From contig CALCCF010000093.1 of assembly GCA_937899905.1 (NCBI GenBank), positions 1-53,767 on the forward strand: 53,767 nucleotides of DNA, given 5' to 3'. Position 1 is the stretch's first letter. The number at the start of each line of letters is the position of its first letter. Position numbers and translations under genes: made by a program. The DNA is from an uncultured Phycisphaeraceae bacterium. Lineage in GTDB: Bacteria; Planctomycetota; Phycisphaerae; Phycisphaerales; UBA1924. The notes under the pieces were generated by a model. That model made no database searches, was not told where the DNA came from, and saw only the letters and a program-made list of their open reading frames with translations. Positions 42,328-51,382 of the stretch are shown piece after piece.

Positions 42328-43742
42328 CAGTGCTTCTCCGTCTCTTCGATGACGCCGAAGAAGACCATGAGAGCAAAGGCCACGATGACCAGCGTGTGCA
42401 CAGACTGAATCAACGAAGACCACTGCGTGAGGTCGACCGTAAACTGTTGATCGCCGAACGCGTCGCCCATCATGGGAAGCTGACCAAGAGGTACATCCAC
42501 GTTCCAAATGGGAGTACCGCCGGCGGGCGGTTCCACTGGCTTCACGAACGTGTCAGGCAGGATGTCATCGACAGATGGCAGCTGCGTATCTGGATCAACG
42601 GTGATCTCGGGAACGGGTGTTTCCTCGCCAAGCTCGCTCAGACTTGGCGGCACCTGAGTGGGAGTGACAGCCGCAAGCAGGTCCCCCACTTGCGTATTGA
42701 TGCCGACCAGTTGGGTGAGCATGCTGCCGGTCCTGCCGGAGATCAACGAGACGTCGGAGCGTGTTGCGGCTGTATCAAGCTGGATGTCCGTGAGGATGTC
42801 GTCCCGGCGTTGATCGCGCGTGACCCAGTCTTGTTCGGTTCCTCCGCCGGTGAGCTGCTCGAAGAGCCTGTCGTACACGGGATCCCAGTTTGTGAAGAAC
42901 CCCTGTTGCATCGCCGCTTGGTCATTGATGGCAGAAATGATGCCGTCAGGATCGAAGATGCCATCCCCTGCAGCGGCCTTGAAGGGGTCCGGCTGAATGG
43001 ACAGGATGAAGATCGTTTCGTCCTGTTGCTCGAACTCGAGATCAGGAGCGCCAGAGAACAAGAGGAAGTCCCACTTGCCCGGGGATGCCTCGTCCGGCTC
43101 TTCTGCCTTCCAGACGCCACGCCGGAGTCGAACGGTGATGTCCTGGCCGCCAGCATTGAATGGATACGTGTTCGGTTGTGCGGGACGTTCGTACGAGCCC
43201 GGAGCGACCGTTCCCGTACTCTCGACCCGAGGCCCCACCATGCCGATGCCGTCGAACGGAAGCGACGCGATGACCTGAGCAGGGTCCCTTTGATCCTGGG
43301 CCCAGATCGGGTAGTAGAGCTGCCAACCAGACTGGTTGTTGCCGAAGCTCTGCTTGCCAAAAGACCACTGGGTCGTCGATTGCAACGAAAGCGAAGGGAA
43401 GTACGGGCCCATCAGTGCTGCTTGTTCGCCAGTGAGCGGCGAGCCGAAACGCTCGAAGCGACCCCAAAGCTCGACTTCTCCACCGGGGGGTTCGTCCTCG
43501 AACCAGGTTACCCACCGAGTGCGATAGGCGGTATCGGCGACGACAGCGAGACCGGAAGAGCTCGACGTCGAGTAGAGGACGCCGCCGAACTCATCGAGCA
43601 GCGTGTAGGTCGTCGATTCCTGTGCGATGCTTACCGCTTCGGTGGCGAGAACAGCCACGCACGCGGCCGCAAGGCGAAAGCCATTAGAGCCCAGCCGCAG
43701 AGGAACAAGACAATACGAAAGAGCCACAGAAGGATTGACCAT
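42327..43742 (-). CDS. pIII-like adsorption protein (element C)
   Basis: A 471-residue protein with signal peptide (RLAAACVAVLATEAVSIAQ), the exported domain nearly identical to that of element A (for example FGKQSFGNNQSGWQ, GPRVESTGTVAPGSYERP, GGGTEQDWVTRDQRRDD), a Pro-rich linker (PEITVDPDTQLPSVDD) and a C-terminal anchor (LVIVAFALMVFFGVI). Linker and anchor differ from element A. Most DNA differences in the shared part are at third codon positions. GAGG lies ten bases before the ATG. Confidence 0.75.
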   Translation of the reverse strand: MVNPSVALSYCLVPLRLGSNGFRLAAACVAVLATEAVSIAQESTTYTLLDEFGGVLYSTSSSSGLAVVADTAYRTRWVTWFEDEPPGGEVELWGRFERFGSPLTGEQAALMGPYFPSLSLQSTTQWSFGKQSFGNNQSGWQLYYPIWAQDQRDPAQVIASLPFDGIGMVGPRVESTGTVAPGSYERPAQPNTYPFNAGGQDITVRLRRGVWKAEEPDEASPGKWDFLLFSGAPDLEFEQQDETIFILSIQPDPFKAAAGDGIFDPDGIISAINDQAAMQQGFFTNWDPVYDRLFEQLTGGGTEQDWVTRDQRRDDILTDIQLDTAATRSDVSLISGRTGSMLTQLVGINTQVGDLLAAVTPTQVPPSLSELGEETPVPEITVDPDTQLPSVDDILPDTFVKPVEPPAGGTPIWNVDVPLGQLPMMGDAFGDQQFTVDLTQWSSLIQSVHTLVIVAFALMVFFGVIEETEKH

Positions 43743-43807
43743 AGCGTCACCACCTCGGCTTGCACAGCCGCCAATGCATCGACGATTGCCTGGGTCTCGG
43801 GATCCAT
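43631..43807 (-). CDS. Small membrane protein with PRAWLF tail (element C)
   Basis: A 58-residue protein with one membrane helix (SILLWLFRIVLFLCGWALMA) and the ending RPRAWLFSPPKR, homologous to the element A protein at 32957-33124. Its 3' part overlaps the signal-peptide part of the pIII-like gene in another frame, as in element A. Probably a minor virion or assembly protein. Confidence 0.65.
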   Translation of the reverse strand: MDPETQAIVDALAAVQAEVVTLWSILLWLFRIVLFLCGWALMAFALRPRAWLFSPPKR

Positions 43808-43845
43808 GAAAACGCCCGGCCACCGCTAAGTGACCGGAGGTTGCA

Positions 43846-44142
43846 TTACGCAGGACGGCGACCGCGCAGGAGTCGGAGACCCATGCCGACGACGCCGAGG
43901 ACGAGAGCGACCGACAACGCGATCGGGACGATGGTCTGGAAGAGAGATTGCAGACCACCGGTGATTGCGGTGCCGATAGAGTCGATGCTGACGGCAGGCG
44001 TGATGGCACCGACGTCGGGCGGGGTTGCCATCGCGGTGCCGGCGGTCACGCCCAGGGTCACGACCCCGGCGGCGATCATGGCGGACTTTGGCGAGCCCAG
44101 AGACGGTGCGTACTTGCGAGCGAGTCGTGCGATACGGTCCAT
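43846..44142 (-). CDS. Major coat protein, pVIII-like (element C)
   Basis: A 98-residue precursor with a long signal region ending GTAMA, then a mature part of about 59 residues with an acidic start (TPPDVGAITPAVSID), a membrane helix (IVPIALSVALVLGVVGMGL) and a basic end (RLLRGRRPA). AAAGGG lies before the ATG at 44142. It follows a second coat-like gene. Confidence 0.8.
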   Translation of the reverse strand: MDRIARLARKYAPSLGSPKSAMIAAGVVTLGVTAGTAMATPPDVGAITPAVSIDSIGTAITGGLQSLFQTIVPIALSVALVLGVVGMGLRLLRGRRPA

Positions 44143-44196
44143 GAGTAGACCCTTTCAAGAATGTGCGGGCGGTGCGGCGACGCGCCACTGTGCCCG

Positions 44197-44574
44197 CTAG
44201 AGGTCAGACAAGTAACTCGATGTGCGATCCCTTCGACGCTCCTCACGGGAAGCGGCGGCCTTTTCGGCGCGGTCTTTGGCGACGGCTTCGTGCAAGATGT
44301 CCCATTGGTCGTCGGACAGCTCTACGTCGTCGTCGAGGATGGGTGTCCGCGGGCTGTTGCCACTGAGGACCATCATGCCGAAGTTGACGATGGCCCACAC
44401 CACGGCAGCCGCGAATGCGATGGGAAGTATGGCGATGATGATCCCACCGAAGGTCTGGAGGATCAGCGCACCAACGCTGTCAATGCTGACGATCTCGAGT
44501 GGTTCGATGTCAGCAGGAGTGCCGAATGCAGAGGCGGTGAGAAACAGCAGGGTGAAGCACGCAAGCTTGCGCAT
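44197..44574 (-). CDS. Second coat-like protein (element C)
   Basis: A 125-residue protein with a signal peptide (LACFTLLFLTASAFG), an acidic mature start (TPADIEPLEIVSIDSVGA) and a membrane helix (IIIAILPIAFAAAVVWAI), like the coat protein next to it, including the SIDS(V/I)G motif. It has an extra charged tail of about 55 residues (DDDVELSDDQWDILHEAV...) that the true coat lacks. It may be a tip or minor coat protein made by duplication. Element A has no copy. Confidence 0.65.
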   Translation of the reverse strand: MRKLACFTLLFLTASAFGTPADIEPLEIVSIDSVGALILQTFGGIIIAILPIAFAAAVVWAIVNFGMMVLSGNSPRTPILDDDVELSDDQWDILHEAVAKDRAEKAAASREERRRDRTSSYLSDL

Positions 44575-44705
44575 CACGGCACCATGCCCTTGAACCAAAG
44601 GATCGGGGCCCACGTGACGCTGGTGAAGACCTTGGCGATGAGGCAACTCGCCATACCCGCGCCAACCCAGCGGCCGAGTTCGACGAGGAACTGATCGACG
44701 CTCAT
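44574..44705 (-). CDS. pVII-like small hydrophobic protein (element C)
   Basis: A 43-residue protein (hydrophobic centre GAGMASCLIAKVFTSVTWA) whose ATG overlaps the Rep stop (ATGA) with GAGGAGG upstream, and whose stop overlaps the next start (TGATG). It matches the element A gene at 33428-33580 in place and sequence. Confidence 0.65.
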   Translation of the reverse strand: MSVDQFLVELGRWVGAGMASCLIAKVFTSVTWAPILWFKGMVP

Positions 44706-45955
44706 ATGGGCACCTCCTCGCGGAGTGCGTCACCAAGGCCGAGGAGTTCCATGAGAAGAGGGGCCATGGCAAGCACCGGAGCGGACTCCTCGGCTTTGCG
44801 TATTCGATCGAGAGCAACGCGACGAGATACGCCCTTGTGGGCGCACCACTCTCGGAATGACTGCGTGTACACCGCGTTCCGGCTCGGCTTGGGCGTGTGG
44901 GTCCCCACCACCTTCGCAAGGAACTCGTCCACGCTCATGCCGGCGGCGACGGCGTACGTGCGCATCGCGGGAACCACGCTGCGATCGATCCATTTGGCGA
45001 CACCGGCGAGCGTTGGCTTCACGCGCTTCGGCTTGGTCGTGGTGATGCGTTGGCCTTCGACGAAGTCGGCCCACCACTGAACCCGTGGCCGGTCCCGCTT
45101 GCGCTTGCCGTTGTTCTCCAGGAAGTCGTACGCGCCGTACGCATGATGCGCCAAGCAATGCTCTGGGAGATCGGCCGCGAGGTCTGAGGCCAGCAGAGGC
45201 GCGTGGTCGTCCATGAAGCGCACTTCGTAGCGTTGCCACGTGCACGGAGGGTGCGTGCCCTGCTCTAAGCCCTTGTCGTACGCGATGGCAGAGCGCCCGG
45301 AGCCGAGGTTGCCGCGCTTGCCGACGGCGATCGATAAGCCGCGAAGCTCGCCGTCTCGCGGGTTGAATTCCATGAGAGGCTTCACGCACTTCGCGCCTAC
45401 CAGCTCACCGGCTTCGCACGAGGCGAGGAAGGCGTGACAACAGTCGACAGTGCCTTCGGGGCCCATGAGGTCGAGCGCGATATCGACGCGCGTGGGCTTG
45501 CAGCCGCCGTTGCTCAGCCACCGGCAAAGCTGGTTGAGTTCGATGGTCTCCCGAATGACTTCGAGGCCCGACGCCGGGATGGACAACAGGAACGTGCCTT
45601 CGGCTCCCTTCGACGGAGACCAATACAGACCGATGGTCCCCCAGTGCACGCCGGTTTGGTAGTAGTTACCGCCCCGCCGCCGCTCATCGACCGGCCCGAG
45701 CCCACACGTTTCCTCCAGGTACGTGCGAACCTTTTCGAGCAACACCACAGGGCCCGTGTAGTTCAACCAATCCAGCTTCACCGAGCGGACGAGGCCGTCG
45801 GTTTCGTCGGCTTGGCCGTTTGCCCCCCCTTCTAGTACAGGGGGGCATGGCCGGAGGGCTGCGGCCCCGCTTGCGCGGGACCGCTTAGCCCTTCCCGGCC
45901 GCGCTGCGCCAAGAAGACTGTCGTAGAGAGTTGAAGCCTGACGGGGTACGGGCAT
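44702..45955 (-). CDS. Phage replication initiator, Rep_trans family (element C)
   Basis: The 417-residue protein has the family segments CKPTRVDIALDLMG, GSGRSAIAYDKGLEQG and TWQRYEVRFMDDHA, in the same order as the element A Rep. Its C-terminal part (SFREWCAHKGVSRRVALDRI) looks like a helix-turn-helix and is absent from element A. The two Reps are too different to share an origin easily, which would let both phages replicate in one cell. The start at 45955 lies eleven bases behind the small protein gene. Confidence 0.75.
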   Translation of the reverse strand: MPVPRQASTLYDSLLGAARPGRAKRSRASGAAALRPCPPVLEGGANGQADETDGLVRSVKLDWLNYTGPVVLLEKVRTYLEETCGLGPVDERRRGGNYYQTGVHWGTIGLYWSPSKGAEGTFLLSIPASGLEVIRETIELNQLCRWLSNGGCKPTRVDIALDLMGPEGTVDCCHAFLASCEAGELVGAKCVKPLMEFNPRDGELRGLSIAVGKRGNLGSGRSAIAYDKGLEQGTHPPCTWQRYEVRFMDDHAPLLASDLAADLPEHCLAHHAYGAYDFLENNGKRKRDRPRVQWWADFVEGQRITTTKPKRVKPTLAGVAKWIDRSVVPAMRTYAVAAGMSVDEFLAKVVGTHTPKPSRNAVYTQSFREWCAHKGVSRRVALDRIRKAEESAPVLAMAPLLMELLGLGDALREEVPI

Positions 45956-45966
45956 GGGTGATGTAC

Positions 45967-46191
45967 TCAGCCAGTGCGCTCGATTGCGCACTCGGGGTTG
46001 ATGGTGAGTTGTCCAGCCATGAACGGGAGGAAGAGCTGCGCGCGATCGCCGAGTTCGATCAGGCGGACGAGTTCCTGGCGTACGTTGGTCAGGTCGTCCA
46101 CAACCTGATCGAATCCAGCGTCGGGCACCTTGACGCCCAGACGCTGGAACGAAGCGATGCGCGCATCGAGGATGGAAAGAGCGGCGCTCAC
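45967..46191 (-). CDS. Small protein between ssb and rep (element C)
   Basis: A 74-residue mostly helical protein (SILDARIASFQRLGVKVP, DDLTNVRQELVRLIELGD). Its GTG overlaps the ssb stop (GTGA), exactly as in element A, but the sequence is unrelated to the element A protein. Function unknown. Confidence 0.55.
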   Translation of the reverse strand: MSAALSILDARIASFQRLGVKVPDAGFDQVVDDLTNVRQELVRLIELGDRAQLFLPFMAGQLTINPECAIERTG

Positions 46192-46505
46192 GCGAGCTTG
46201 CCCTTACCGATGATCTTCCACTTCCCGGACAGGCGGAAGTCGCCGCGGCGCTCGATCATGCCACAGCCGATCGTGACTTCCTGCCCCTCGCCGTAATCGC
46301 CGATGGTCTGGGGCGTGAGTTGCACGTAGGCGTTGCCGCCCATGTACGCGACGCGGACGCCGGTGACAGGCTTGCCGTCGTCGCCGGTGAAGTTATTGAT
46401 CTGGATGATCGTGCCGGTGACGGTGGCCTGGATGACGCTCAGGAGGTCGGGCTCAGCGCTGCCGGCGGGAGCTTGGGCGGTCGTGCCCTTCGTGTTCTCT
46501 GCCAT
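46188..46505 (-). CDS. ssDNA-binding protein, gene V-like (element C)
   Basis: A 105-residue beta-rich protein: disordered start, then VTGTIIQINNFTGDDG, VRVAYMGGNAYVQL and GEGQEVTIGCGMIE, the strand pattern of an OB-fold. It shares the YMGG..Y segment and first position in the operon with the element A protein. GGGAA precedes the ATG at 46505. Confidence 0.6.
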   Translation of the reverse strand: MAENTKGTTAQAPAGSAEPDLLSVIQATVTGTIIQINNFTGDDGKPVTGVRVAYMGGNAYVQLTPQTIGDYGEGQEVTIGCGMIERRGDFRLSGKWKIIGKGKLA

Positions 46506-46572
46506 GGGTTCGGTTCCCTGCACTAGGGAGGCCGGACCGATCACGGCGGAAGACAGGGCCTTTACAGACCAA

Positions 46573-46597
46573 CACCGGCGGATCAACAACGCCGGTG
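46573..46597. other. Leader hairpin before ssb (element C)
   Basis: CACCGGCG-(9)-CGCCGGTG is a perfect stem 68 bases before the ssb start, at a place like the attenuator-like stem of element A, but without a T-run. Confidence 0.4.
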
Positions 46598-46701
46598 CCT
46601 ACCACGCAGCGAGACGCGCCGCGACCCTTATTGGTCATTGGCACTGTCAGCGCACGAGTGGTACAGTTCTGGGTCACGTTCGGAACCTCTGTCTTCCGGC
46701 G

Positions 46702-46785
46702 TGGCCGGTCGTTGGTCGGGGGTGCATACCCCGACCCGGCCAGTGGGAGCCCCGGGTTCGAGCCGGGGCTTTCACATTATCGGGG
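46702..46785. other. Twin-hairpin intergenic region, putative phage origin/packaging site (element C)
   Basis: Two stems, 46702-46742 (TGGCCGG...GTCGGGG/CCCCGAC...CCGGCCA) and 46748-46770 (AGCCCCGG/CCGGGGCT), are followed by TTTCACATTATCGGGG, as in element A. The second loop (GGTTCGAG) mimics a tRNA T-arm but no tRNA can be folded around it. Confidence 0.6.
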
Positions 46786-46823
46786 AAAACAAAGGGCCTG
46801 TCAATACGTTTTTGGACGTAAAT

Positions 46824-46851
46824 ACCTGCCACGATACTCGTTATGTCGAAT
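46824..46851 (+). other. dif-like Xer site 4 (right end of array)
   Basis: XerC side ACCTGCCACGA, centre TACTCG and XerD arm TTATGTCGAAT (46841-46851), followed by ACAAAC. The XerD arm differs by one base from those of sites 1-3, as expected if this copy is the original chromosomal arm left at the right edge after insertion. Confidence 0.6.
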
Positions 46852-46904
46852 ACAAACGAGGCGCGGGAATCGAAGCCGAATTCGGCCCGGGTCTACCTTC
46901 CTGC

Positions 46905-47342
46905 ATGACCCACGAGCCCACCATCTTCGACAAGATCATCGCCGGCGAGATCCCGTGCCATCGGGTGCATGAGGACGAACACACGCTGGCCTTTCTCGAT
47001 GTCGCCCCGCTCAGCCGGGGGCACACGCTCGTGATCCCCAAGGAACGGGCCGCCCAGATGGACCAGCTCAGCGACGAGGCTGCCGCGGCCCTGGGCTTGG
47101 TGCTGCCGCGGATCTGCCGAGCCGTGCTGAAGGCAACCGGCGCGACGGCGTACAACCTGCTACAGAACAACGGTGCAGACGCTCACCAGGCCGTGATGCA
47201 CCTGCATGTGCACATCATCCCCCGCTATCCGGACAAAGCCGAGGGCTCACCGGGCAGCGGGCTTGGGATCACCTGGCCGGCGGGGTCGTTGGAGGACGGT
47301 GCAACCCTTGCCGCGGCTATTGCTTCGGCAATTGGTGAATAA
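46905..47342 (+). CDS. HIT family nucleotide hydrolase/transferase
   Basis: A 145-residue histidine-triad protein. The active-site motif HLHVHIIPRY (about residues 98-107) is intact, and the N-terminal TIFDKIIAGEIPCHRVHED is typical of HinT-like members that hydrolyse purine nucleotide phosphoramidates. Length is usual for the family. It is the first host gene right of the phage array, with its ATG 53 bases beyond Xer site 4. Confidence 0.9.
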   Translation: MTHEPTIFDKIIAGEIPCHRVHEDEHTLAFLDVAPLSRGHTLVIPKERAAQMDQLSDEAAAALGLVLPRICRAVLKATGATAYNLLQNNGADAHQAVMHLHVHIIPRYPDKAEGSPGSGLGITWPAGSLEDGATLAAAIASAIGE

Positions 47343-47357
47343 AGAAGGGATCGACGG

Positions 47358-49407
<2,050 letters not shown>

Positions 49408-49433
49408 GCCAGGCTCGAATTCAAGACCGAACC

Positions 49434-49460
49434 AAGAGCGGCTTCTGTGCCGCTCTTTTC
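49434..49460. terminator. Bidirectional terminator between atpD and the convergent gene
   Basis: AAGAGCGGC-TTCTGT-GCCGCTCTT followed by TTC on the plus strand; the AAG start gives a T-run partner on the minus strand as well. It sits between two convergent genes and can serve both. Confidence 0.75.
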
Positions 49461-50813
49461 ATTGGCCGTTGTCAACGATGATGATGCCGGATAGAGGATC
49501 CTGCTCACTGGCGTCGTCCTCCCAGCCCCGCAGCGGACGGCTCGCGAGATGGTACGTGCCGCCGGTGGATTCATAGTCCCATGGTTGCAGCGTGACGGGA
49601 TCAACGGCAAGGCTATCAGCAAGCAGATCGCCCAACTCATCGAGCGAGCTCGGTAATCGCCCATGGGCCAGGTGGAAGCGTTCGATGGCGATCATGACAC
49701 GCGTGCCGGCGGCCACGATGCGCGTCTCTCTCTCTCGTACGCGATGACCTTGCCATAGTCGTTCAGCACGATCGAGAGCGCGGGCCAACGCTTGCCGGTG
49801 CCGACACCAAGGTTCGCGAACGCGTCCATCCTCGACTCGAATTCGGCGTCGGCCTCGATGATCGACTCCCCGGTGGATGAGGCCGCGGACAGGGCGGACG
49901 CGGATATCCGTTCGAGCCAATCCACAGACTCGCTCAGCGGACCGCGATACTTGCCCCGGTCGAATCCCAACGCCTGCGCCGTCCCGTCCCATTCGACACT
50001 CTGTCGCCGATCCAACCGCCCTCCCACCGTGTGCATGCGGTGGAGGGAGTCCAAGGCCAGGAACCTGTCGCCACCAATAACGTGGCTCGCCGGAGCGAAC
50101 CGATCCTGGAACACCTCGATCCTGGCGTCTATGGCACGCAACTGATCATCATCGTCGATTGGTTCGCGAGCGAGCAGCAGGCGCTCCGTGCGCAGGGTGT
50201 CTATGGCAAAACGCCATGCAACGGTGTACTCCAAGATATTGGCCTGCCACGAGTAAATCTCTGCGAGTGCGAGCGACTCCCCGAGCACGTCCGCGCGATC
50301 CTGGATGCCCTCCAAGCCCCGCAGCAATGCCGTTCGCGTTCGGGCAGACTGGGCCCAGTGCAGGAAACGAGCATCTGGAATCTCTTCGAACATCACGCCA
50401 ACCAGGTAGTCGTCGGGCCGCATTTCGTCGTAGGGCCGCGAGGCAACGCGGATTCCCGCAACGTCCCTGGCAAGCTCGTAGAGGCCGGCGGCGCGCGCTG
50501 CTTCCACGGCCGAAGCCAATTCGGGCAGCGCATCAGCATCCAACTGCTCGATGTCGAATCTTCGCAGCCTCTCGGCATCGTCGCCGAGCGACTCACGCAC
50601 GCGGCGCACCTCGGCCATGCGATCGGCGAACTTGGCCCAACGGTCTGACGCCCCGGGATGCCGCTCGAGCTGTGGCGACAGGATGTGGTCGTACAACTCG
50701 GCGGCGTACGGCGTCTGCGTGACCGCCTGCATCGTCACGCGCCAGCGCCAAAAGCCGAGCGCCGCGCCCAAGACCACGATGAGGACGCCTCCGCCGACGA
50801 TGGCTCTCTGCAT
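49459..50813 (-). pseudogene. Membrane-anchored protein with frameshift in a GA repeat
   Basis: The frame from 50813 codes for an N-terminal membrane helix (IVGGGVLIVVLGAALGFW) and a long helical domain, then ends early at 49692. Behind a (TC)6 run at 49725-49736 the family-like ending continues in another frame: RETRIVAAGTRVMIAIERFH, HGRLPSSLDELG and SLAVDPVTLQPWDYES, a pattern common at the C-terminus of Planctomycetota membrane proteins of unknown function. Loss of one GA would restore a single frame of about 450 residues. It could be a phase-variable gene, a young pseudogene or a sequencing error. It overlaps nothing and follows the DinB-like gene directly. Confidence 0.6.
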
Positions 50814-51353
50814 TCACCACTCACCCGCGTAGATGCACGTATACCCCCCCGCCGCCCGCTCGATGAGCTGGTGGCGGCGTTTGATGATCTGCCTCGCGTG
50901 CAGCGTGTCGTGGTCGGGCCAGGCGCTCAGCAGGTCGCCGGCATGGATCACGAAGCCCTTGGGATGGTGGTGCGCCCGGTCCCAGTCGATGGCGTCCAAC
51001 GCACCGAGCGACCCGAGCCACTCGAGGCTGCGCTGCCGTTCGTGTGCAAACTCGTCGAGGAACGCCTTCGGATCACCATCGATGTCCTTGAACTTCGCGA
51101 CATCGCCCTGTGGATCCATCGTCGGCCAGGGCTCGGTTGGATCACGTAGCGTGCGCTCCAGCCGAGGGCGGAAGTCCTCCCGTTCTTCACGGACGAGATG
51201 CCCGAGGACCTCAACGATCGCCCAGCTCTCTGGATCGGGCTTCCACCGCATCGCCTCGTCATCAACATCTTCGATGAGCGCCCCGAGCAGGGCTGGGAAG
51301 CGCGAGAGCCGGCGAACATGGAATGACGGTTCGATCACCGAAGCACCTGCCAT
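50814..51353 (-). CDS. DinB-like (DinB_2 type) protein
   Basis: A 179-residue protein of the DinB superfamily with SWAIVEVLGHLVREERED near the first histidine and FVIHAGDLLSAWPDHDTLHARQI with the later histidines (about 137 and 152). Similar proteins are predicted metal-dependent hydrolases or thiol transferases. Its stop touches the start of the frameshifted gene downstream, so they form an operon. Confidence 0.7.
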   Translation of the reverse strand: MAGASVIEPSFHVRRLSRFPALLGALIEDVDDEAMRWKPDPESWAIVEVLGHLVREEREDFRPRLERTLRDPTEPWPTMDPQGDVAKFKDIDGDPKAFLDEFAHERQRSLEWLGSLGALDAIDWDRAHHHPKGFVIHAGDLLSAWPDHDTLHARQIIKRRHQLIERAAGGYTCIYAGEW

Positions 51354-51382
51354 GCCTACACCCCCACCACCGCCGCGGGCGG

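Larger units (their letters stand above)
37152..46840 (-). mobile_element. Element C: inovirus-like prophage with cargo genes
   Basis: A 9.7-kb filamentous-phage genome between Xer sites 3 and 4 with the same gene order as element A, plus a second coat-like gene and about 1.7 kb of cargo at the left end (AbiC-like gene on plus, small coiled-coil membrane protein on minus). The cargo part is clearly poorer in GC than the phage core and the host. No integrase is encoded. Confidence 0.85.

Noticed and set aside
46748-46770. tRNA-like T-arm (GGTTCGAG loop on a GC stem)
   Set aside because: No matching acceptor, D or anticodon arms can be folded around it, and the same place in element A has a plain hairpin; it is part of the phage twin-hairpin region.
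28203-46851. Integrated plasmid or tyrosine-integrase island
   Set aside because: No integrase, relaxase or plasmid Rep of another type is present; the gene order is that of filamentous phages.
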